NCBI RefSeq assembly: GCF_024586455.1
Contig: NW_026089624.1
Coordinates: forward strand, 19,063,341 to 19,127,340
Reading direction: 5' to 3'
DNA from: Bactrocera neohumeralis
Lineage: Eukaryota; Arthropoda; Insecta; Diptera; Tephritidae
DNA: 64,000 bases
Both the position numbers and the translations under genes were made by a program. The notes beneath the pieces are model-generated. The model was not told where the DNA came from, did not search any database, and saw nothing but the letters and a program-made list of their open reading frames with translations. Positions 55,262 to 64,000 of this stretch are shown here, piece after piece (positions within the stretch are counted from its first letter, which is position 1; every line of letters begins with the position of its first letter).

Positions 55262-56576
55262 ACAGATTGATCATGTTGTGATAGATGGACGACATGTATC
55301 CAGTTACCTTGACGTACGTACGCTTCGGGAGCCTAACATCGACTCTGACCACTACCTCGCTTTAGCGAAGATACACGCTCGCCTCTATAGAGCAAAGCAC
55401 CCCCCTCAACAAAACTCGGGGAACGTACGACGTCGAGAAGCTACTATCCAACTTGACTTGCACTCCTGCTCTCTGAGAGTACTCATCAGACCACAACAAG
55501 ATCAGGGTGGGATAGATACCGACAGTTGAAGAGGGAAGCGGGACGCATCTTCAGACAAAAAACAAACAGATGCCGAAATGCGTGAGTATGAAGAGCTTTA
55601 GAAGCTAGATGCGGCAACTAACGGAAGGTTTCAAGACGGAAGCATACTCTTGTAGAACCTCCAGAGATGATCTCGTGGCTAATGTTTAGAGCATACTGAA
55701 CTTATATAGAAAACACTTCTAAAGCCTGCCGAACGGAAGTGAAAGTGTAACATGACCGATGGATTGTTGGCCGAGCTATTCAAGTATGGCAGCGAAGAAC
55801 TGACAATGAAATGCATCTGCTTTTTTGTAAAATATGATCGGAATAAAAGGTCTTATCGAGCGTAATCTCTGAAAGACTGAATCCCACCGTCAACAAACTG
55901 ATTGGACTTTATCCTAAAAAAAGACGCGTTAAAAGAGACTCGCCTGTCCTGTGACTTATTCAATCTATTAAGTCTATCTTAGCACCAGCATTAACACCAA
56001 CAACAGTGTCGGCCTTGAAATCCAACACAGAATAACTCTTGCCAACAGGTGCTACTTCGAACTGAGTAGGCAATTGAGAAGTAAAGTCCTCTTTCGACGA
56101 AAAAAGACCAAATTTTGCAAGTCACTCATTATCCCCGTCCTGTTATATTGTGTAGAGGCATGAACAGTGACGTCATCTGATGAGTCGGCCTTAGGAGTGG
56201 ACGAGAGAAAAAATATTTACGGTCCTTTGAGCATTAGGAACCGCGAATACCACAATCGATGGATCGATGAGTTCTACGAGATATACGGCGAAATTGACAT
56301 ATGTAGTTCAGCGAACCAAGAGACAGCGGCTGTGTTGGCTAGGTCATGTTGACCGGATGGATAAGAGAACACTACAGCTTTGAAGGTTTTTGATTCAGTA
56401 TCCGCGAGTGGAAGCAGAGGAAGATGAAGACCTCCACTTGGTTGGAGAGAACAGGTGGAGAAGGACCTGGCTGCACTTGGTATCTCGAATTGGCGCCAAC
56501 TAGGGAAATGACTGGCACGCTGTTCTTAACTCAGGTATAACCGCTTAAGCGGTGTCTACGGCAGTAAAGAAAAAGA
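55262..56576 (+). mobile_element. RTE-clade retrotransposon, old copy I, 5'-truncated
   Basis: Starts inside the endonuclease (DHVVIDGRHVSSYLDVRTLRE, about 55262-55320; IDSDHYLALAKIHAR), then decayed linker and RT. It jumps to the C-terminal part (55990-56350, VSLEIQHRITLANRCYFELS-like, IYGPLSIRNREYHNRW) and ends with gcggtgtctacggcagtaaag and an AAG/AAAG tail at about 56576. The most diverged copy of the family here, hence probably the oldest. Confidence 0.8.
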
Positions 56577-56579
56577 AGA

Positions 56580-58540
56580 AAGAGAATACAGTTCATTATC
56601 TGAGAAATATTTTGAAATATGTTATATAAAATGTGTGGGATTTTGTTTAACCAAGCTTCATTGACGGCCACTCAAAGCAATGCAACGTTTAAAGGTCTAA
56701 GTTTCGAATTACACTTTTCTTTCTTATATTCCACTGATATCTAGGGGGTCAATTTATGTCAAAGCCATTCCTAGAGCCGTTTCAATGTTATTTTTGCATG
56801 AATAGAGAATCTTTAGTTCGGAGTTCATTTTTTCGTGCTTGGGTAGGTAAAAGTTCTTTAGAATTTTAATGTCACCCTAGGCTCTCATAATATTATTAAG
56901 AATTCCCTGTTTTTTGTTCTGAAAACAACCATTTCTACACTTTAACGTTTGTTGAATGTTGCGTAAAGCTATAGCAATATTTTTTTAACCGACGCCTCAT
57001 CAGACCATGGAACCGGTTTCCATTGCATCCCGATTTGTATGTTGCATATACGCGCAGCTCTTTGTTTCGGTATAAAGTTTAAAAAGTTTTTTTACTATAG
57101 TTTTCGCTTTCCTTCCGGTTTATTCGAGGCTTCTGCGAACAGTTTTGTTACAGACATTAATATCGCTTCAGCGCGCAGCAATGAAAAGTTTTTTGCTTTA
57201 GTTTTCGCTTTCCTTCCGGTTTCTTCGAGGCTTCTTCGAACATTTTTAGTTACGGACATTAATATTTAGTGTCTTTAAAATAACATTACTGGCTTTTACC
57301 GAATGTTTTACGGCTCTCGACAACAATAACCGTTTCGGGGATATCTTCGGGTATGGAGATAGCTTCAATTGTCTCTCATTTCTACAGCATTTTCAGCAAA
57401 TTTGTTTGTTTTCGAACTTTTGTAACACTTTGTTTTTACCTAAACTACGATTTCGGCACAACATAGTTTTTGGTAGTTTATCCTATGAAAATTTTCATAA
57501 ATAATCCATTTAAAAGTTAGTGCGTATTATAAATTACTTAATGTGACTCTGACTGAGATAGGTGTTTAAACAATTAGAACTTAAGTTGCTCTTATCAAAC
57601 ATAAAAAGTGAGCTGAGTGTATCAGCCACAAAAGTGTTCACAAGGCATTCATTACCTGTTATAATTAAGCAATTACCGCAAATTTCTTATTAGAAGATTA
57701 AAATATAAGACTCTGACTTTTAATGAACACTGTAGTGGCATATGCATGCCATTAAAATTAAGCACATTACAAATAGTATATTAAAAATATATTAGTTTAT
57801 GCCGCTAAAAAATTAAATTATAATAAATTTTTAAGCAAAGAAAGTTTTATATAGTAGTTTATAGTAATGCACATAATAATATAATTCGAAATAGTCACTT
57901 TTTGCATTCACGCAAGATCTTAAACGATCAATTTGTTTTTGTCCTGTGCGCTGGAATCTTGCTTAGCAGCCTTACCACGTTTTCTAAAACATCCTGCTAG
58001 TTAACTTTGGCTCCAGTTTTAACACCTTTTCAATAGAAGTGGAGTGTAACGGCTTTACTGGAAAGTTTCTGAGTAGTTTTTGTCAGTCAATTGTACAACA
58101 GTAAAATTCTGTAAAAAGGATACTTTTACTGCAGAAGCCGATGTAGGCATCCATGAGAAGGCATCGAAAAAGTCCTGGCACTTATCTGGTTGATATATCA
58201 ATTATCCTAGACACAATTTTCTGTTTTCCTTGTGCCAAATGTAAACTTAGAAAGATCAATATTAAAAACACGGTAGAAATATCCAACAGAAAGAAATTCT
58301 GACCACTGATCCTCGTTGTAATAGAATTTTTGGCAAGCCCAAACATTTTCGAGTTATAATAGATAAATGGATTTTGATTGTGGTTATAGTTAATATTGAA
58401 ATTTTGAACTTACTAATTAATTGATTATGTATAAAGATGAACAATAAGCTTGGCACCGCTCATTTTGCGTGTGTTTTGACATGAAAAGCAATTTGAATTT
58501 ATAATGTGTTGAAAATCATTTATTTGCGATTCTTCTACAT
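56580..58540. other. no gene recognised; contains a 101-bp tandem duplication
   Basis: AT-rich sequence. The only structure seen is the duplication at about 57081-57275. Nothing coding can be supported. Confidence 0.4.
57081..57275 (+). repeat. 101-bp tandem duplication
   Basis: gttttcgctttccttccggtt occurs at 57100 and again at 57201. The following text (tcgaggcttcttcgaaca, ttacggacattaatat) is duplicated with a few changes. Unit length is 101 bases, two copies. Confidence 0.8.
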
Positions 58541-58548
58541 TTTTTTCA

Positions 58549-59840
58549 ATGTAACGCAGCTTGATAAACAACACTCTTTGGTTTCTGTTCCGGTGCGAAA
58601 ATGTATAGCTTTTCAACTCGTTAACACGCCACATATATGTGGCCGTGTGCAAAACATTGCATTTCCAGATTTATGCCACACACACACAATTTTCCCTTGA
58701 AACTGAATACGTTTGAACTGAAATGGCAAATCGATGGAACTCAAAGGAATTCGTAGAATCAAGCATTCTGCCCCTTCTATTCGATAGCTGCGTCACAGTC
58801 AGACGGGTTCCATTACACGGTTTCGGCGCATAAAGATTGCGAAACATAATAATGACAGATCCAAATTTGAGACGCAAATGATGCGGCGGCATAGTACTAA
58901 GTCTCTCCAAAGAATTTATAAATTCCACAGGATAATTCACGGCTTCGTCTTCATTGTCCAGTCGATCGATCGATTTGTATAAGCGCAAACCTCCCGGAAT
59001 TTGACTTTGAATTTTCCAGTTTAAGTCATTAACATCGGTGACATCGCTAAAATTGCGCGTGCACTCAAGCAATCGTAGTTACGATAATTTGGCAAATATT
59101 CGGATAAACATTCGTGATGAGTCCATCTGTCGTTGAAGTGAATTGTCATAAGACAGGTGTAATTGATATCAAACCACTGGAAGTATTAACCGAAATTTTC
59201 CCATATCCAATTCTTAGCGAATACGATATAAAATGTCTTCGGCATATTCGGAATTCGTAGAATCAAGCATTCTGCCCCTTCTATTCGATAGCTGCGTCAC
59301 AGTCAGACGGGTTCCATTACACGGTTTCGGCGCATAAAGATTGCGAAACATAATAATGACAGATCCAAATTTGAGACGCAAATGATGCGGCGGCATAGTA
59401 CTAAGTCTCTCCAAAGAATTTATAAATTCCACAGGATAATTCACGGCTTCGTCTTCATTGTCCAGTCGATCGATCGATTTGTATAAGCGCAAACCTCCCG
59501 GAATTTTGACTTGAATTTTCCAGTTTAAGTCATTAACATCGGTGACATCGCTAAAATTGCGCGTGCACTCCAAATCGTAGTTACGATAACTTGGCAAATA
59601 TTCGGATAAACATTCGTGATGAGTCCATCTGTCGTTGAAGTGAATTGTCATAAGACAGGTGTAATTGATATCAAACCACTGGAAGTATTAACCGAAATTT
59701 TCCCATATCCAATTCTTAGCGAATACGATATAAAATGTCTTCGGCAATATCATTTTTGTTCGTCTCCCATAATTGAGGCGGATTTGAAGGCTGATATGTC
59801 GAAATGATCATCGCGAAAAATGTGCGAACTTCAGTGGCAT
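58549..59840 (-). mobile_element. Helitron helicase relic with internal tandem duplication
   Basis: Minus-strand C-terminal part of a Helitron Rep-helicase, not closed at either end. It ends at the left with the Helitron C-terminus (IFAPEQKPKSVVYQAALH, stop at about 58550). The right side reaches VRTFFAMIISTYQPSNPPQLWE (about 59835-59765). A 504-base segment is present twice (58747-59245 and 59251-59750). Confidence 0.75.
58549..59840 (-). pseudogene. Helitron Pif1-type helicase fragment
   Basis: Recognisable helicase blocks from the right: YQPSNPPQLWETNKNDIAED (about 59770), GLISITPVL and the LI..VYPNI-like region, DLNWKIQ, GGLRLYKSIDRLDNEDEAVN, YPVEFINSLERLSTMPPHHL, LRLKFGSVIIMFRNL and CNGTRLTVTQL (SF1B helicase C-terminal motifs), then DLPFQFKR-like text, HIYVAC.RVEKLYIFAPEQK and stop. 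Two open stretches of about 133 and 145 residues (58671-59072, 59214-59651) are the two duplicate units. Walker A/B motifs and the HUH nuclease are absent, so it is a dead fragment. Confidence 0.72.
58747..59750 (+). repeat. 504-bp direct tandem duplication in Helitron sequence
   Basis: gaattcgtagaatcaagcat starts at 58747 and again at 59251 (offset 504). Nearly all bases agree. The few differences include gcactcaagcaatcg/gcactccaaatcg and a shifted T in aatttgacttt/aattttgactt. The unit ends at gtcttcggca(a/t)at. High identity points to a recent event. Confidence 0.9.
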
Positions 59841-60049
59841 GCGAAGTAGTTCTCGGATACTTCGATATTGACTTTATTATATTACAAGAAGATAAATCAG
59901 GCGATATTAGTTGAAAATATGTCGAAATGATCACGAATAACCAATGCAGTATGAGATGGTGCATTATCGCACTTCTTTGTTCAATAAATTCAAACAGTGT
60001 AAAAATCGAAGTGTTCTCTTTTAGAGACTCACAAGACGATGTGTATCTC

Positions 60050-60530
60050 AAATACTTATAAATATTTTGACGTGAAATTTAGCATAGATATCACTAACAG
60101 TACTACCAATTTACAGAAAACAAAAAGTTTACCGATTCGAAAAACACGCGAAGTATAAATTAAAAGTTGACCTTTCAATTTGATCACATATATAATGTTT
60201 TCACATTCATTGAAATAATTCAATAATTTACCTTTTGTATAGCCGAAATAAAGAAAGCAAACAACCGAAATTGAACGATTCAAATAATTTACAAAAAAAT
60301 TAGTTGGAAAACAACACAAAAAAAATTTATGGAAAAGTCACTTTTTGGAAATTTACGCTCGTAAGTCGGTTAAAAATGAACTTTTTCCAACTTTTTCCAA
60401 CTTTTTTTTACAAACCATCGTCATTGGATTGCCTTCACAATGGTTCAAACCATTTTTCATTTCAGTTTAGTCAGATATAACGAACAGACAAAAACCCAAA
60501 TTATATTTATATATAAAGCTAGAGGAACAG
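60050..60530. other. no gene recognised
   Basis: AT-rich. Contains a short tandem actttttcca x3 at about 60379-60408. Nothing else seen. Confidence 0.4.
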
Positions 60531-60900
60531 AGGTTTGCTAAGTTGGAAAGAGGCGAAATAAGCACCGAGGACAATGATGCCCTAAAGAGGCGAAAGCTCT
60601 GTGCAAAGTGGGTACCTCGTAAGTTCATAATCCAACAAAAACAACGAATAACTGTTTCTGTGAAGTGTTTGAGTGCTTTTTTATCGGAATAAAAGGGAAT
60701 TTCGCATCGATGTGTGACAATAGAAACGTTGCTCCATCATTTCATGCTGGTGTCCAATCGACAGTCATTCTAGTGGACTGCACATGATGAACCGTTTCTC
60801 AAGCGTGCAAAGACGAAAAAGTCGGCTGGCAAAGTTATGACACCAATCTTTTGGGATGCACGTGGTATAATATTCATCAACTGACCAAATTATAATCTAT
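60530..60900 (+). pseudogene. mariner transposase relic (third type)
   Basis: Readable in pieces: RRKLCAKWVPRKF (about 60588-60625), KQRITVSVKCL, ETLLHHFML (the DETWLHHY block, Asp lost), EPFLKRAKTKKSAGKVMTPI and FWDARGIIFIN (about 60790-60890). It is the N-to-middle part of a mariner transposase that is neither rosa-type nor the 10 kb type. It stops before the rosa element inserted or abutting at 60959. Confidence 0.65.
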
Positions 60901-60958
60901 TGCACTGCGTTTTTGGGTGCAGTTTTTTTCTACTATTCCACATATTTAGCAATTGTAT

Positions 60959-62254
60959 TTCGGGTGATTTTTTGAGGTTAGGATTTCGCATTAGTATTTG
61001 ACAGATCAGGGGATTTCAGACAGGTGTCAAAGAGAAAGATGCCCAGTATGCTTTGACATTTCATCATGAATAGACTTACTAACGAGCAACGCTTGCAAAT
61101 CATTGAATTTTATTACCAAAATCAGTGTTCGGTTCGAAATGTGTTTCGCGCTTTACGTCCGATTTATGGTCTACATAATCGACCAAGTGAGCAAACAATT
61201 AATGCGATTGTGACCAAGTTTCGCACTCAGTTTACTTTATTGGACATTAAACCAACCACACGAATGCGTACAGTGCGTACAGAAGAGAATATTGCGTCTG
61301 TTTCTGAGAGTGTGGCTGAAGACCGTGAAATGTCGATTCGTCGCCGTTCGCAGCAATTGGGTTTGTGTTATTCGACCACATGGAAGATTTTACGCAAAGA
61401 TCTTGGTGTAAAACCGTATAAAATACAGCTCGTGCAAGAACTGAAGCCGAACGATCTGCCACAACGTCGAATTTTCAGTGAATGGGCCCTAGAAAAGTTG
61501 GCAGAAAATCCGCTTTTTTATCGACAAATTTTGTTCAGCGATGAGGCTCATTTCTGGTTGAATGGCTACGTAAATAAGCAAAATTGCCGCATTTGGGGTG
61601 AAGAGCAACCAGAAGCCGTTCAAGAACTGCCCATGCATCCCGAAAAATGCACTGTTTGGTGTGGTTTGTACGCTGGTGGAATCATTGGACCGTATTTTTT
61701 CAAAGATGCTGTTGGACGCAACGTTACGGTGAATGGCGATCGCTATCGTTCGATGCTAACAAACTTTTTGTTGCCAAAAATGAAGAACTGAACTTGGTTG
61801 ACATGTGGTTTCAACAAGATGGCGCTACATGCCACACAGCTCGCGATTCTATGGCCATTTTGAGGGAAAACTTCGGAGAACAATTCATCTCAAGAAATGG
61901 ACCCGTAAGTTGGCCACCAAGATCATGCGATTTAACGCCTTTAGACTATTTTTTGTGGGGCTACGTCAAGTCTAAAGTCTACAGAAATAAGCCAGCAACT
62001 ATTCCAGCTTTGGAAGACAACATTTCCGAAGAAATTCGGGCTATTTCGGCCGAAATGCTCGGAAAAAGTTGCCCAAAATTGGACTTTCCGAATGGACCAC
62101 CAAGACGCAGCCGCGGTCAACATTTAAATGAAATTATCTTCAAAAAGTAAATGTCATGAACCAATCTAACGTTTCAAATAAAGAACCGATGAGATTTTGC
62201 AAATTTTATGCGTTTTTTTTAAAAAAGTTATCAAGCTCTTAAAAAATCACCCGA
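60959..62254 (+). mobile_element. rosa-type (DD41D) mariner, nearly intact
   Basis: Length is about 1.3 kb with terminal repeats: cgggtgattttttgag at the left (60961) and the inverted ...aaaaaatcacccga at the right (62241-62254), followed by TA. It contains a complete transposase apart from one single-base deletion. Over the shared 480 bases it differs from the 1-520 copy at only a handful of positions, so both are young. Confidence 0.92.
61066..62150 (+). pseudogene. DD41D mariner transposase with one frameshift
   Basis: Starts MNRLTNEQRLQIIEFYYQNQ at 61066. It has a first helix-turn-helix (to about residue 55), a second DNA-binding part (RRSQQLGLCYSTTWKILRKD, about residue 105) and the catalytic domain: ILFSDEAHFWLNGYVNKQNC (first Asp), GGIIGPYFFKDAVGRNVTVN, then a one-base deletion at about 61782 in CCAAAAATGAAG (the 1-520 copy has ATGGAAG). 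The second frame carries FQQDGATCHTA (second Asp), CDLTPLDYFLWGY (third Asp, 41 residues later) and the C-terminus ending EIIFKK at 62147. All three catalytic residues are kept; the lesion alone inactivates it. Confidence 0.9.
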
Positions 62255-62257
62255 TAT

Positions 62258-62570
62258 TAGTTTTGAGGAAAGGTCAGTTTGAGAGCTCCGATAATAAACG
62301 CGTGCTATCGTTGCTAAATTTAAAGTGTTATAGGGAGAACCGCGGTTTCCGACGAGCTATTTATAGGCACGCTCCCCCCGCGCTGGCCTCACTATACCGC
62401 CACAAACGCTACGTCCCGCAATTTTTAAATCTGTAAAGTCTTCGAAAATATTCGTTTAAATCATATGCAGTAAAGGGCCATACAGATCTATATTAAACTA
62501 GCTGACTTCGCAGCCGTTGTCCAGCGTAAAATTATGTGTTATGAAATGAAAAAAAGTTAAATTTATCATA
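62258..62570. other. no gene recognised
   Basis: Short interval between the rosa mariner and the next Helitron relic. A G+C-richer stretch at 62330-62420 has no identified function. Confidence 0.4.
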
Positions 62571-62574
62571 TCAT

Positions 62575-63665
62575 TTTTTTTCAATGTAAAGCAGCTTCAT
62601 AAACAACATTTTTTGGTTTCTGTTTCGATGTATAGAAAAGATGGTTTTCCAATTCGTGAGCACGCCACACACTATGCGACTATCCTTGTGCCCTGTTGAT
62701 TATCACCTCAAATACAATTTTCACTGGAAACGGAATACGTTTGAACTGAAATGGCAAATTGTTAGAACTCAGAGGAATTCCTGGAATCAAACATTCAGCC
62801 CCCTTGTATTCGATAGCGCAGATTGCGGAACATAATAACGACTGATCCAACTTTGAGACGCAAATGATGCGGTGGCAACCAAACCTGTCCAAAGAATTTA
62901 GAAATTCCACGGGAAAATTCACGGCTTCGTTTTCATTGTCTAGACGATCGATCGACTTTTATGAGCGCAAGTCTCCCTGAATTTTACTTTGAATCTTCCA
63001 GTTTAAGTCAACAACATCAGTATTTTTGGCAGCTAACATTGCGCGTGCACTTAAGGAATCGTAGTTACGATAATTTGGCCAATGTCAAACCAATCGTGAT
63101 GAGTTCATCTTTCGTGAATTGATAAAGGGTAGATGAAATTGATATCAAACCACCGGGAGTATCAACCGGAATTAACCCATTTCCAATTTTTAGCAAAGAC
63201 GATGTAAAATGTCTTCGGCAATGTCATTTTTGTTCGTATCCCATAATTGAGGCGGATTTGAAGGCTGATATGTCGAAAGGTTTATCGCGAAAAGTGTGCC
63301 AACTTCATTTTCATTCCAGTAATTAACATGTTCCAACAATTGTAATTACTGGCTTACTTCTCCAAAACTTGCACACAACGTACCATTCACAGTACGAAAT
63401 GACTCAAATAAAGATGAACCGCGTACATTAATCAATAGTAACCGACGGTAGAAACAATCGTCGTTTTTCGGGTGGATTGTAAATGTTAATTTTGTTGCTG
63501 GCGGTGTACTGTATTATCTGGGTTGTAATACACTCTTTGGCCATTCTCCAAATAAACTGCGAGACGCACAACAGTCGGAAAACGTTCATGAATTGCAAAA
63601 GTAAATATCCTACAAAGCGCTTTATTGCAGTTCACGTATCGACCGGATCGTTCCAGACGGTGACG
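62575..63665 (-). pseudogene. Helitron helicase relic, second locus
   Basis: Same family as 58549-59840 but more diverged and extending further N-terminal. From the right: HERFPTVVRLAVYLENG (about 63595-63545), the FYRRLLLINVRGSSLFES block (about 63460-63405), TVNGTLCASFGE, STYQPSNPPQLWDTNKND (about 63265), MNFPVEFLNSLDRF (62922), and AECLIPGIPLSSNNLPFQFK (about 62805-62745) with INRAQG (62680). The helicase C-terminus is near 62580. Several frameshifts. An RTE 3' end abuts or is inserted at 63671. Confidence 0.75.
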
Positions 63666-63670
63666 TAATT

Positions 63671-64000
63671 CTTCTTCTTCTTAATTGGCGTAGACACCGC
63701 TTACGCGATTATAGCCGAATTAACAACAGCGCGCCAGTCGTTTCTTCTTTTCGCTGCGTGGCGCCAATTGGATATTCCAAGCGAAGCCAGGTCCTTCTCC
63801 ACTTGGTCCTTCCAACGGAGTGGAGGTCTTCCTCTTCCTCTGCTTCCCGGCGGGTACTGCGTCGAATACTTTCAGAGCTGGAGTGTTTTCATCCATCCGG
63901 ACAACATGACCTGGACAGCGTAGCCGCTGTCTTTTAATTCGCTGAACTATGTCAATGTCGTCATATATCTCGTTCAGCTCATCGTTCCATCGGATGCGAT
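63671..64000 (-). mobile_element. RTE-clade retrotransposon, 3' end, copy K (runs off window)
   Basis: Left edge with the TTC-repeat tail (63671-63682), ttaattggcgtagacaccgc, the usual 3' region, then RT C-terminal coding (RLRCPGHVVRMDENT in minus sense near 63900-63930; TGG of the usual RLRWLGH is changed). It continues past 64000. Confidence 0.88.

Noticed and set aside
1..64000. tRNA, rRNA or other structural RNA genes
   Set aside because: No cloverleaf with A/B-box strings or rRNA-like segment was recognised by eye on either strand; a covariance search would be needed to exclude small ones.

Overview
The window reads as a piece of a higher-fly genome, most likely a tephritid fruit fly. 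Two observations support this. The only host gene I can recognise is the Pax6 orthologue eyeless (ey). The repeats are a typical cyclorrhaphan mix: DD41D 'rosa'-type mariners (a class described from Ceratitis and other tephritids), RTE, jockey and Bel/Pao elements, hAT, Transib, Tc1 and Helitron. The species assignment is an inference, not a measurement. The sequence is AT-rich and contains one 100-base N gap (20558-20657).

Host gene: ey lies on the + strand. Three coding exons are well supported. Exons 4724-4889 and 4996-5176 encode most of the paired domain. Exon 13260-14172 encodes the end of the paired domain plus the Gly/Ser/His-rich linker. All have good splice sites and the frames join exactly. 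No homeobox, first exon or 3' end was seen. If the assembly is right, everything from 14173 to 64000 lies in one ey intron of at least 49.8 kb or beyond it, and 1-4723 is the upstream intron.

Transposon layout. 1-520: rosa mariner 3' fragment. 2405-4390: RTE relic (-). 8283-10136: foldback element inside the 8.1 kb ey intron. 10284-11276: mariner with TIRs. 14546-15471 and 15990-16953: two more mariner relics. 17402-17935: pogo-like termini. 19700-22520: a Tc1-like relic split by a Transib (RAG1-like) element at 20119-22328. 22873-28288: three RTE copies, the last an internally deleted copy with a 12-bp target duplication. 29700-33600: jockey (-). 34828-37896: a hAT with an 8-bp target duplication, itself split by a back-to-back RTE composite. 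38840-41185: mariner and RTE. 41207-44150: second jockey (+). 44311-46020: RTE plus three mariner pieces. 47245-49950: RTE composite. 51095-54769: Bel/Pao (-). 55262-56576: RTE (+). 58549-59840 and 62575-63665: Helitron helicase relics around a nearly intact rosa mariner (60959-62254). 63671-64000: RTE 3' end running off the window.

The most interesting structures are four. First, the Transib relic has a CACAGTG terminal heptamer and RAG1-like motifs, and its borders are confirmed by the Tc1 relic it interrupts. Second, two RTE copies share the same in-frame internal deletion, so a non-autonomous derivative has probably been mobilised. Third, ey carries a very large transposon-filled interval before its missing homeobox. 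Fourth, the foldback element has long, nearly identical arms.
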